A DNA stretch of 64,000 bases, taken from the NCBI GenBank assembly GCA_963575745.1, contig CAUYUJ010017654.1, forward strand, positions 30,001 through 94,000, in the 5' to 3' direction. The notes below the pieces were generated by a model that was not told the DNA's origin, ran no database searches, and worked only from the letters and a program-made list of their open reading frames with translations. This DNA is from Prorocentrum cordatum. Lineage: Eukaryota > Sar > Dinophyceae > Prorocentrales > Prorocentraceae. The position numbers and the translations under genes were made by a program. This document shows positions 1-10,329 of the stretch, one piece after another (position 1 is the stretch's first letter; every line of letters begins with the position of its first letter).

Positions 1-54
1 AGGCTGAGGCTGAGGCTGAGGCTGAGGCCGAGGCAGGCTGAGGCCGAGGCAGGC
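1..54. repeat. AGGCTG hexamer array (edge)
   Basis: Tandem AGGCTG/AGGCCG hexamers run from the window edge to about base 54. This is the end of an array that continues outside the window. No gene is supported here. Confidence 0.9.
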
Positions 55-225
55 GAATCCTTCGGAATCCTTAGGATTCCCTAGGAATCCTTAGGAATCC
101 ACAGGAATCCCTAGGAATCAGGATTCCGAAGGATTCCTAAGGTTTCCTAAGGATTCCCATGGATTCCTAAGGATGCGTAAGGATGCCTTGGGAATCCGGG
201 AATCCCTAGGAATCCTTAGGATTCC
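55..225. repeat. AGGAATCC decamer array with orientation flip
   Basis: Degenerate 10-11 bp units (AGGAATCCTT) run in one direction, then switch to the complementary AAGGATTCCT, then back. Each unit is nearly palindromic, so the block can fold into many alternative hairpins. Similar blocks lie at 3241-3346, 3495-3660 and 5673-5831. Confidence 0.8.
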
Positions 226-231
226 ATTGGT

Positions 232-520
232 CCCAAGGCCGTTGCCACTGCGACTGTCATTGCGAATGCGACTGCGACTGCGAGAACAGCAGAATTCTAC
301 AACTGGATTCTCACCTGAATCTTAAAGGGAATGCTTCCAGATATGCTTATACACATTGCTGTTAGGTTGCTTTGCCAGGATAATTACCTGACAGCGAAGT
401 CTGATAGGCTTCTAGTGGGCTCAAAAAATAGCATCTTGACTCCCCAGGGGGGTCTGGGCGGGTGCCGGGAGAAGCTGGGGAACCCGGGGACTCCCCAGGA
501 CTCTTATATATTCCTATAGT
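232..520. repeat. Repeat module A, copy 1
   Basis: A unique-looking segment starts with GCCGTTGCCACTGCGACTG, passes through an (ACTGCG) run and AACAGCAGAATTC, and ends in a G-rich GGGGGGTCTGGGCGGG stretch. It recurs at 1632-1850 (5'-truncated), 3671-3960 and 5841-6075. It defines a higher-order repeat of about 2.2-3.4 kb together with the flanking arrays. No coding evidence. Confidence 0.75.
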
Positions 521-535
521 ATCCTATGGATTCTT

Positions 536-950
536 ATTCTTCGTGTTCCCAGAACACCATTCCCAGGCCACATTTTGAATGCCCGGAGCCAGCTGTAGGC
601 CACTTCGTGTTCTTCGTGTTCCCAGAATACCATTCCAAGGTCACATTTTGAATCCCCGGAGCCAACTGTAGGCCACTTCGTGTTCTTCGTGCTCCCAGAA
701 CACAATTTCTGTACCATATTTTGAATGCCCGGAGCCAACCGTAGGCCACTTCGTGTTCTTCGTGTTCCCAGAACACCGTTCCCAGGCCACATTTTGAATG
801 CCCAGAGCCAACTGTAGGCCACTTCGTGATCTTCGTGTTCCCAGAACACCATTCCTGTACCATATTTTGAATGCCCGGAGCCAACTGTGGGCCACTCCGT
901 GATCTTCGTGTTCCCAGAACAGCAGTCCTGTGCCATATTTTGAATGCCCG
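536..950. repeat. 73-bp tandem repeat, array 1
   Basis: About six units with CCCAGAACACC spaced at 73 bp (near 548, 621, 694, 767, 840, 912). Each contains TTCGTGTTC and a GGCCAC(A/T)TTTTGAATGCCC-like core. The open minus-strand frames across it are an effect of the repeat and not a gene. Confidence 0.85.
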
Positions 951-1634
951 AGCTGAGGCAGCCTGAGGCCGAGGCAGGCTGAGGCCGAGGCTGAGGCTGA
1001 GGCTGAGGCTGAGGCAGGCTGAGGCCTGAGGCAGGCTGAGGCTGAGGCTGAGGCAGGCTGAGGCTGAGGCAGGCTGAGGCTGAGGCTGAGGCAGGCTGAG
1101 GCTGAGGCTGAGGCTGAGCTGAGGCTGAGGCAGGCTGAGGCTGAGGCTGAGGCTGCTGGCTGAGGCTGATGCAGGCTGAGGCTCAGAGGCTGACGCTGAG
1201 GCTGAGGCAGGCTGAGGCTGAGGCTGAGGCCGAGGCAGGCTGAGGCTGAGGCTGAGGCAAGCCGAGTCAGGCTGAGGCTGAGAGGCTGAGGCTGAGGCAG
1301 GCTGAGGCTGAGGCTGAGGCTGAGGCTGTGGCCGAGGCAAGCTGCGGCTGAGGCAGGCTGAGGCTGAGGTTGATGCAGGCTGAGGCTGAGGCAGGCTGAG
1401 GCTGAGGCTGAGGCAGGCTGAGGCTGAGGCTGAGGCCGAGGCAGGCTGAGGCTGAGGCCGAGGCAAGCCGAGGCAGGCTGAGGCTGAGGCTGAGTCTGAG
1501 ACTGAGGCAGGCTGAGGCTGAGACAGGCTGAGGCTGAGGCTGAGGCTGAGGCAGGCTGAGGCTGAGGCAGGCTCAGGCTGAGACTGAGGCTGAGGCTGAG
1601 GATGAGGCCCAGGCAGGCCAAAGCTGAGACAAGG
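951..1634. repeat. AGGCTG hexamer array
   Basis: About 680 bp of imperfect AGGCTG with scattered AGGCCG and AGGCAGGCTG variants. On the minus strand it reads as Ser-Leu or Pro-Gln low-complexity peptide in every frame, as expected from a hexamer whose length is a multiple of three. Confidence 0.9.
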
Positions 1635-1850
1635 TGAATCTTAAAGGGAATGCTTCCAGATATGCTTAGACACATCGCTGTTAGGTTGCTTTGCCGGGAT
1701 CATTACCTAACAGCGAAGACTGATAGGTTTCTAGTGGGCTCAAAAGGGAGCATCTTGACTCCTCAGGCGGGTCTGGGCGGGTGCCGGGAGAAGGCAGGGA
1801 ACCCGGGGACTCCCCAGGACTCTTATAGATTCCTATAGTTTCCTATGGAT
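1632..1850. repeat. Repeat module A, copy 2 (5'-truncated)
   Basis: Begins within module A at TGAATCTTAAAGGGAATGC directly after the hexamer array, so the first ~75 bp of the module are missing. Otherwise it closely matches copy 1 through the G-rich end. Confidence 0.7.
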
Positions 1851-1856
1851 TCCTAT

Positions 1857-2237
1857 TCTTCGTGCTCCCAGAACACCATTCACAGGCTACATTTTGAATG
1901 CCTGGAGCCAGCTGAAGGCCACTTCGTGTTCTTCGTCTTCCCAGAACACCATTCCCAGGCCACATTTTGATGAATCCCCGGAGCCAACTGTAGGCCACTT
2001 CGTGTTCTTCGTCTTCCCAGAACACCATTCCCAGGCCACATTTTGAATGCCCGGAGCCAACCGTAGGCCACTTCGTGTTCTTCGTGTTCCCAGAACACCA
2101 TTTCCAGACCACATTTTGAATGCCCGGAGCCAACTGTAGGCCACTTCGTGATCTTCGTATTCCCAGAACACCATTCCTGTACAACGTGATCTTCGTGTTC
2201 CCAGAACACCAGTCCTGTGCCATATTTTGAATGCCCG
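1857..2237. repeat. 73-bp tandem repeat, array 2
   Basis: Five to six units of the 73-bp repeat seen at 536-950, with a partial deletion near 2180 where two half-units are fused. Confidence 0.8.
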
Positions 2238-3240
2238 AGCTGAGGCAGGCTGAGGCCGAGGCAGGTTGAGGCCGAGGCAGGCTGAGGCTGAGGCTGAGGC
2301 ACGCCGAGGCAGGCTGAGGCTGAGGCTGAGGCAGGCTGAGGCTGAGGCAGGCTGAGGCTGAGGCTGACGCAGGCTGAGGCCGAGGCGGGCTGAGGCTGAG
2401 GCTAAGGCAGGCTGAGGCTGAGGGTGAGGCTGAGGCTGAAGCTGAGGCTGAGGCTGAGGCTGATGCAGGCTGAGGCTGGGAGGCTGACGCTGAGGCTGCG
2501 GCAGGCTGAGGCTGAGGCTGAGTCCGAGGCAGGCTGAGGTTGAGGCTGAGGCACGCCGAGGCAGGCTGAGGCTGAGGCTGAAGCTGAGGCAGGCTGAGGC
2601 TGAGGCTGAGGCTGTGGCTGAGGCTGAGGCAAGGCTGCTGAGGCTGAGGCTGAGGCTGAGGCTGAGGCTGAGGCTGAGGCTGATGCTGAGGCTGAGGCTG
2701 AGGCTGAGGCTGAGGCCGAGGCAGAGGCCGAGGCAGGCTGAGGCTGAGGCCGAGGCAAGCCGAGGCAGGCTGAGCTGAGGCTGAGAGCTGCAGGCTGAGA
2801 CAGGCTGAGGCTGAGGCTGAGGCTGAGGCTGAGGCAGGCTGAGGCTGAGGCCTGAGGCTGAGGCCGAGCAGGCTGAGGCTGAGCAGGCTGAGGCTGAGAG
2901 CCGAGCAGCCGAAGCTGAGACAAGGTGAGGCTGAATGGGGGGGGGAAGGGGGGGGAGAGGAGGGGGGGCTGAGGCAGGCTGAGGCCGAGGCAGGTTGAGG
3001 CCGAGGCAGGCTGAGGCTGAGGCTGAGGCTGAGGCTGAGGCTGAGGCTGAGGCTGAGGCTGAGGCAGGCTGAGGCTGAGGCTGAAGCTGAGGCTGAGGCT
3101 GAGGCTGACGCAGGCTGAGGCCGAGGCAGGCTGAGGCTGAGGCTGAGGCAGGCTGAGGCTGAGGCCGAGGCAGGCTGAGGCTGAGGCTGAGGCAAGCCGA
3201 GGCAGGCTGAGCTGAGGCTGAAACTGAGGCAGGCTGAGGC
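2238..3240. repeat. AGGCTG hexamer array with G-rich break
   Basis: About 1 kb of hexamer repeat interrupted at 2936-2967 by a near-pure purine stretch (G-runs with a few A). The longest perfect runs are near 2640-2700 and 3010-3065. Confidence 0.9.
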
Positions 3241-3346
3241 ATCCTCAGGAATCCATAGGAATCCTTAGGAAGCCCTAAGAATCCTTAGGGATCCGTAGGC
3301 ATCCTTAGGAATCCGTAGGCATAGTTAAGCATCCTCAGGAATCCTT
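3241..3346. repeat. AGGAATCC decamer array
   Basis: Short degenerate block of AGGAATCCTTAGG-type units between two hexamer arrays. Confidence 0.7.
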
Positions 3347-3494
3347 AGGCCGAGGCAGGTTGAGGCCGAGGCAGGCTGAGGCTGAGGCTGAGGCTGAGGC
3401 TGAGGCTGAGGCTGAGGCTGAGGCTGAGGCAGGCTGAGGCTGAGGCTGAAGCTGAGGCTGAGGCTGAGGCCGAGGCAGGCTGAGGCCGAGGCAG
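3347..3494. repeat. AGGCTG hexamer array
   Basis: About 150 bp of AGGCTG hexamers between two AGGAATCC blocks. The right boundary (GGCAGGCGAATCC) is the same as at 45-60 and 5670-5680, so junctions are conserved between copies. Confidence 0.85.
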
Positions 3495-3660
3495 GCGAAT
3501 CCTTCGGAATCCTTCGGATTCCTCAGGAATCCTTAGGAGACCCTAGAAATCCCTAGGAATCAGGATTCCTAAGGATTCCCAAGGATTCCTGAGGATTCCT
3601 ATGGATTCCTAAGAATGCCTAAGGATGCCTTAGGAATCCCTAGGAATCCTTAGGATTCCA
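3495..3660. repeat. AGGAATCC decamer array with orientation flip
   Basis: Second long copy of the flipping AGGAATCCTT/AAGGATTCCT block, laid out as at 55-225. Confidence 0.8.
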
Positions 3661-3670
3661 TTGGATCCTA

Positions 3671-3960
3671 AGGCCGTTGCCACTGCGACTGTCATTGCGA
3701 ATGCGACTGCGACTGCGAGAACAGCAGAATTCTACAACTGGATTCTCACCTGAATCTTAAGGGGAATGCTTCCAGATATGCTTATACACATCGCTGTTAG
3801 GTTGCTTAGCCGGGATATTTTTTTTACCTAACAGCTTTTGCTGATAGGTTTCTAGTGGGATCAAAAGAGAGCATCTTGACGCCCCAGGGGGGTCTGGGCG
3901 GGATCCGGACAGAGCATCCGGACAGATCCGGACAAAAGTGCAGCCCCAGGAATCCTCAGG
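3671..3960. repeat. Repeat module A, copy 3
   Basis: Near copy of module A, with a T-run insertion near 3818 and a GATCCGGACAGA duplication near 3900-3930. Confidence 0.75.
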
Positions 3961-3997
3961 AATCTTTAGGAATTCTAAGGAATCCTTAAGAATCCAT

Positions 3998-4400
3998 TCT
4001 CAGAACACCATTCCCAGGCCACATTTTAAATGCCCGGAGCCAGCTGTAGGCCATTTCGTGTTCTTCGTGTCCCCAGAACACCATTCCCAGGCCATATTTT
4101 GAATGCCCGGAGCCAACTGTAGGCCACTTCGTGTTCTTCGTGTTCCCAGAACACCATTCCCAGGCCACATTTTGAATGCCCGGAGCCAATTGTAGGCCAC
4201 TTAGTGATCTTCGTGTTCCCAGAACACCATTCCCAGGCCACATTTTGAATGCCCGGAACCAACTGTAGGCCACTTCGTGTTCTTGGTGTTTTCGGGACGC
4301 CATTCCTGTACCATATTTTGATTGCCCGGGGCCAACTGTAGGCCACTTCGTGATCTTCGTGTTCCCAGACACGAGTCCTGTGCCATATTTCGAATGCCCG
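3998..4400. repeat. 73-bp tandem repeat, array 3
   Basis: Five to six units of the 73-bp repeat, in the same order relative to module A and the next hexamer array as in arrays 1 and 2. Confidence 0.85.
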
Positions 4401-5672
4401 AGCTGAGGCAGGCTGAGGCCGAGGCAGGCTGAGGCCGAGGCAGGCTGAGGCGGAGGCTGAGGCACGCCGAGGCAGGCTGAGGCTGAGGCTGAGGCAGGCT
4501 GAGGCTGAGGCTGAGGCTGAGGCTGAGGCTGAGGCTGAGGCTGAGGCTGAGGCTTGAGGCTGACGCAGGCTGAGGCCGAGGCAGGTGAGCTGAGGCTGAG
4601 GCAGGCTGAGGCTGAGGCAGGCTGAGACTGAGGCTGAGGCAGGCTGAGGGCTGAAGGCTGAGGCTCAGAGGCTGACGCTGAGGCAGGCTGAGGCTGAGCT
4701 GAGGCGAGGCTGAGGCAGGCTTGAGGCGGAGGCTGAGGCTGAGGCTGAAGCCAGGCTGAGGCTGAGGCTGAGGCTGTGGCTGTGGCTGAGGCTGAGGCAC
4801 GCTGCGGCTGAGGCAGGCTGAGGCTGATGCAGGCTGCAGGCTGAGGCTGAGGCTGAGGCAGGCTGAGGCTGAGGCCGAGGCAGGCTGAGGCTGAGGCCGA
4901 GGCAAGCCGAGGCAGGCTGAGGCTGAGGCTGAGGCTGAGGCAGGCTGAGGCTGAGGCAGGCTGAGGCTGAGGCTGAGGCAGGCTGAGGCTGAGGCAAGCT
5001 GAGGCTGAGGCCGATGCAGGGTCAGGAGGCTGAGGCAGGCTGGGGCTGAGGCAGGCTGAGACTGAGGCTGAGGCAAGCCGAGGCAGGCTGATGCTGAGGC
5101 TGAGGCTGATGCAGGCTGAGGCTGAGGCTGAGGCAGTGGCTGAGGCTGAGGCAAGCTGCGGCTGAGGCAGGCTGAGGCTGAGGGTGATGCAGGCTGAGGC
5201 TGAGACAGGCTGAGGCTGAGGCTGAGGCAGGCTGAGGCTGAGGCTGAGGCTGATGCAGGCTGAGGCTAAGAGGCTGACGCTGAGGCTGAGGCAGGCTGAG
5301 GCTGAGGCTGAGGCCGAGGCAGGCTGAGGCTGAGGCTGAGGCAAGCCGAGACAGGCTGAGGCTGAGGCTGAAGCTGAGGCAGGCTGAGGCTGAGGCTGAT
5401 GCTGAGGCTGTGGCTGAGGCTGAGGCAAGCTGAGACTGAGGCAGGCTGAGGCTGAGGGTGATGCAGGCTGAGGCTGAGGCAGGCTGAGGCTGAGGCTGAG
5501 GCAGGCTGAGACTGAGGCTGAGGCCGAGGCAGGCTGAGGCTGAGGCCGAGGCAAGCCGAGGCAGGCTGAGGCTGAGGCTGAGGCTGAGGCCGAGGCAGGC
5601 TGAGGCTGAGACAGGCTGAGGCTGAGGCTCAGGCATGCTGAGGCTGAGGCTGAGGCTGAGGCTGAGGCAGGC
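4401..5672. repeat. AGGCTG hexamer array (longest)
   Basis: About 1.27 kb of imperfect AGGCTG hexamers, the longest such array in the window. Frames on the minus strand are open only because of the repeat period. Confidence 0.9.
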
Positions 5673-6075
5673 GAATCCCTCGGAATCCTTAGGATTCCTT
5701 AGGAATCCTCCCTAGGAATCCCTAGGAATCAGGATTCCTAAGGATTCTTTTGGTTTCCTAAGGACTCCTATGTATTCCTAAGGATGCCTAAGAATGCCTT
5801 AGGAATCCCTAGGAATCCTTAGGATTCCATTGGATCCTAAGGCCGTTGCCACTGTGACTGTCATTGCGAATGCGACTGCGACTGCGAGAACAGCAAAATT
5901 CCACAACCAGATTCTCACCTGAATCTTAAGGGGAATGCTTCCAGATATGCTTATACACATCGCTGTTCGGTTGCTTTGCCGGGATCATTTTTACCTAACA
6001 GCGAAGACTGATGGGTTTTTTAAGGGGTTCTGGGCGGAAGCCGGGTGAAGCCAGGGAGCCCAGGGACTCCCTATT
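5673..6075. repeat. AGGAATCC block plus module A copy 4
   Basis: Third flipping AGGAATCC block (5673-5831), followed by module A copy 4, which is cut short near 6075 where the palindrome repeat family begins. Confidence 0.75.
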
Positions 6076-8540
6076 TTGATTGCTCCAAATACTCTGGAAG
6101 GGTTTCCTGAAGAGCTTTGGGGGGCTCTCCTGAAGCGCTTCTGAGACGCCGCCAGCGACGTTTCCACGCGTGCCTGCACGCGTGCAGGCACGCGTGGACG
6201 CGTGCCCGAAGCGCTCCAGGACACGCTGCGACCTTTTACAGGCCCCTCCGGGGATCGTTGAACGGCGGAGGTGGGCCTGTCCCCCTCACCACCCACCTCC
6301 GGCTTCTTCTCTGAAGCCCTCAGCTCTCCAAGGAGCTATCCGGGAAAAACCCGGATAGCAAAGAGGCATACTCTGGAAAGCTTTCCTGAAGAGCTCTGGA
6401 GAGCTCTCCTGAAGCGCTTCTGCAGCGATGCCAGCGACGCCTCCACGCGTGCCTGCACGCGTGCAGGCACGCGTGGACGCGTGCCTGAAGCGTTCCCGGA
6501 CACGCTGCGAACTTTTACTTGGTAGCGTCCAAAACCCAGAGAGCAAAGAGGCACTCACACTGGAAAACTCTCCTGGAGAGCTTTGGGGGGCTTTCCAAAG
6601 GCGCTTGTGAAGCGCTGCCAGGCACACTTCCACGCGTGCCAGCGCGCGTGCAGGCACGCGTGGACGCGTGCCGGAGGCGCTCCCGGACCCGCTGCGACCC
6701 CACACAAGTTTCTGCGTCGATTCTGGACCGCCGTGGAGGAGGTGCTGGCAGGCACCACCACCGTCCGGCTTCTACTCTAAAACCCTATAGCTCTCAGAGA
6801 GCTTTCCGGGAAAAACCCCGAGAGCAAAGAGGCACTCACACTGGAAAGCTTTCGTGGCGAGCTCTGGGAATCTCTCCTGAAGCGCTTCTGAAGAGCTGCC
6901 AGGCGCGCGTCCACGCGTGCCTGCACGCGCGCAGGCACGCGTGGACGCGTGCCGGAGGCGCTCCCACTTCTGGTTCCGGCAACTCGCTGCGACGAACGTG
7001 GAGCGCCGTGGAGGAGCTGCTGGCAGGCACCACCACCGTCCAGCTTCTAATCTAAAACCCTATAGCTCTCAGAGAGCTCTCCGGAAACAGGTATTTGCGG
7101 GGATCGTGGACCGGCGAAGATGGGCGTCTCCCCCTCGCCACCCACCCCCGGCTTCTTTTCTGAAGCCCTCAGCATTCCATGGAGCTATCCAGGAATCACA
7201 TTGTCCGCCCGGACCGAGCGGGCCAATTAGCTCCATCCCGAGCCGGAATCATGCTCATCGATGCCGAAGAGCTCGACGAGGTATTCCTCTAGCTCACCGA
7301 GCTCATCGATGCCGAAGAGCTGTACGAGGTACTAGCTCCACCCCGCGCCCGAATTCCTCTAGCTTATCGATAACGAAGAGCTCTGCCAGGTACTAACTGC
7401 ACCCCGCGCCCGAATCCCTCTAGCTCAGCGATCACGAAGAGCTCTACCTGGTATTCCTCTAGCTCGTCGGTGGCGAGGTAGTGGCTCCACCTCGCGCCCG
7501 AATTCCTCTTAGCTCAACTCGTCGAGAAGCTTTGCGAAGTACTCCTGTAGATCCGCCGCTAACGCTCTTCGGGAAAGCTTTGCGGGCGCTTGTCTCGAGT
7601 TTGAAGAGCTCCACGAGGGCTTATCGCCCGCGCCCAGTTCCCGGATAGCTCTCTGAGAGCTATAGGGTTTTAGAATAGAGGCCGGACGGTGGCGGTGCCT
7701 GCCAGCAACCCATCTTCGTCGGTCCACGACCCCCGCGGCGAGTTGCCGGAAACGGCAGCAGGTCCGGGAGCGCTTCCAGCACGCGTCCACGCGTGCTTGC
7801 ACGCGTGCAGGCACGCGTGGAAGCGTGCCCGGCAGCTCTTCAGAAGCGCTTCAGAAGAGCTTCCCCGGGCCCCTCAGGTAAGCTATCCAGTGTCAGTGTC
7901 TCTTTGCTCTCGGGGTTTTGGACGCTACCAAGGTTATGCGGGATTCCCGGTGAGCTCTCTGAGAGTTATAGGGTTTTAGATGAGAAGCCGGACGGTGGTG
8001 GTGCTTGCCAGCAGCCCATCTTCGCCGCTCCAGAATCCCCGCAAAAAGTTGTTTGAGGTCGCAGCGGGTCCGGGAGCGCTTCCCGCGCGCGTCCACGCGT
8101 GCCTGCTCGCGCGCAGGCACGCGTGGAAGCGTGCCTGGCAGCGCTTCAGTAGCGCTTCAGGAGAGCCCCCCAGAGCTCTTGAGGACAGCTTATCCAGCTC
8201 CCGGAGTGCCTCTTTGCTCTCCGGTTTTTTCCCGGAGAGCTCTCTGAGAGCTATAGGGTTTTATATTAGAAGCCAGACAGTGGTGGTGCCTGCCAACAGC
8301 CCATCTTCGCCGCTCCAGAATCCCCGCAGAAAGTTGTTTGAGGTCGCAGCGGGTCCGGGAGCGCTTCAGCCCGCTTCCACGCGTGCCTGCACGCGTGCAG
8401 GCACGCGTGGAAACGTGCCTGGCAGCGCTTCAGAAACGCTTCAGGAGGGCTCCCCAGAGCTTCCCAGGAAAGCCTTTCAAATTATCCTGGCGAAGGACCC
8501 CACCATGTGCAGTTGTGAATATCGCATTGCGGGTGCCGCT
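6076..8540. repeat. Dispersed repeat family with 34-bp palindrome
   Basis: Units of roughly 200-300 bp with recurring blocks: GAAGCGCTTC, a central 34-bp palindrome built from CCACGCGTGCCTGCACG and its reverse complement, then CTATAGGGTTTTAGA. Palindrome copies lie at 6164-6197, 6443-6476, 6630-6663, 6911-6944, 7787-7820, 8093-8126 and 8377-8410. Those at 6164, 6443 and 8377 read as perfect. Units change orientation near 7200-7600. No gene is supported. Confidence 0.8.
7195..7560 (-). repeat. GCCGAAGAGCTC-type repeat, inverted orientation
   Basis: Several ~70-bp units containing ATCGATGCCGAAGAGCT and CCCGCGCCCGAATTCCTCT. They are the reverse complement of plus-strand units at about 12460-12550, 13150-13320 and 24090-24180, so this family is scattered in both orientations. 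Confidence 0.7.
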
Positions 8541-10158
8541 TTCGGTGGAGCTCCCTGTGGGGCCACGAAACGCTGTGCTGGGTGGGGGTGACGCAGGCGG
8601 GCGGCACCACTGGGGCCTTCGGTGGAGGTCCCCGTGGGGCCACGAAACGCTGTACTGGGCGGGGGTGACGCATGCGGGCGGCACCACTGGGGCCGTCGGT
8701 GGAGCTCCCTGTGGGGCCACGAAACGCTGTGCTGGGTGGGGGTGGCGCATGCGGGCGGCGCCACTGGGGCCTTCGGTGGAGCTCCCTGTGGGGCCACGAA
8801 ATGCTGTGCTGGGGTGGGGGTGACGCATGCGGGCGGCGCCACTGGGGCCTTCGGTGGAGGTCCCTGTGGGGCCACGAAACGCTGTGTTTGGTGGAGGTGC
8901 CGAAATGGGTGTGCGGGACGCATGCGAGCGGTGGCACTGGGGCCTTCGGTGGAGCTCCCTATGGGGCCACGAAACGTGTGAGGGGTGTGCCGAAATGGGT
9001 GTGGCTGACGCATGCGGGCGGCACTGCGGCCTTCGGTGGAGCTCCCTATGGGGCCACGAAAGCGTGTGAGGGGTGTGCCGAATTGGGTGTGGCTGACGCA
9101 TGCGGGCGGCAGCACTGGGGCCTTCGGTGGAGCTCCCTATGGGGCCACGAAACGTGTGAGGGGTGTGCCGAATTGGGTGTGGCTGACGCATGCGGGCGGC
9201 GGCACTGGGGCCTTCGGTGGAGCTCCCTATGGGGCCACGAAACGTGTGAGGGGTGTGCCGAACTGGGTGTGGCTGACGCATGCGGGCGGCGCACTGGTGC
9301 CTTCGGTGGAGCTCCCTATGGGGCCACGAAGCGTGTGAGGGGTGTGCCGAATTGGGTGTGGCTGACGCATGCGGGCGGCGGCACTGGGGCCTTCGGTGGA
9401 GGTCCCTATGGGGCCACGAAACGTGTGAAAGGGGTTTGTCGAATTGGGTGTGGCTGACGCATGCGGGCGGCGGCGCTGGGGCATTTGGTGGAGCTCCCTA
9501 TGGGGCCACGAAGCGTGTGAGGGGTGTGCCGAACTGGGTGGGCTGACGCATGCGGGCGGCAACACTGGGGCCTTCGGTGGAGCTCCCAATGGGGCCACGA
9601 AAGCGCATGAGGGGTGTGCCGAAGTGGGTGTGGCTGACGCATGCGGGCGGCGGCGCTGGGGCCTTCGGTGGAGCTCCCTATGGGGCCACGAAACGTGTGA
9701 GGGGTGTGCCGAATTGGGTGTGGCTGACGCATGCGGGCGGCAGCACTGGGGCCTTCGGTGGAGCTCCCTATGGGGCCACGAAACGTGTGAGGGGTGTGTC
9801 GAATTGGGTGTGGCTGACGCATGCGAGCGGCAGCGCTGGGGCCTTCGGTGGAGCTCCCTATGGGGCCACGAAACATGTGAGGGGTGTGCCGAATTTGGTG
9901 TGGCTGACGCATGCGGGCGGCGGCGCTGGGGCCTTTGGTGGAGCTCCCTATGGGGCCACGAAACGTGTGAGGGGTGTGCCGAACTGGGTGTGGCTGACGC
10001 ATGCGGGCGGCAGCGCTGGGGCCTTCGGTGAAGCTCCCTATGGGGCCACGAAACGTGTGAGGGGTATGCCGAATTGGGTGTGGCTGACGCATGTGGGCGG
10101 CAGCATTGGGGCCTTCGGTGGAGCTCCCTATGGGGCCACGAAACGTGTGAGAGGTGTG
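8541..10158. repeat. 77-bp then 90-bp minisatellite
   Basis: Tandem units share TTCGGTGGAGCTCCCT and GGGGCCACGAAACG. The first few are about 77 bp. From about 8900 the unit becomes 90 bp through addition of a GTGTGCCGAA(T/C)TGGGTGTG segment. A 90-bp unit keeps every frame in phase, so long ORFs appear on both strands. None has an independent sign of being a gene. Confidence 0.9.
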
Positions 10159-10263
10159 ACGATGGTGGTAATGATGACGATGATGGTGGGTGATGGCGAT
10201 GGCGATGATGATGATGATGATGACGATGATGATGACGATGATGATGATGATGATGATGATGAT
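10159..10263. repeat. GAT/GAC trinucleotide microsatellite
   Basis: About 100 bp of GATGATGAC-type triplets directly after the last minisatellite unit, followed by a purine-rich AGGAGGAGGAAGAG stretch. Confidence 0.9.
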
Positions 10264-10329
10264 GCTGATGGGAGGAGGGAGGAGGGGGAAGAGGAGGAGG
10301 AAGAGAGGAGGAACGCGGGGCGCTGTCTC

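Noticed and set aside
536-950. CRISPR-like array
   Set aside because: The whole 73-bp unit repeats, with no unique spacers, and the genome is eukaryotic.
534-5636. Long minus-strand frames rich in Ser-Leu or Pro-Gln
   Set aside because: They are translations of AGGCTG hexamers and the 73-bp array, open in all frames, with no non-repetitive domain or conserved start.
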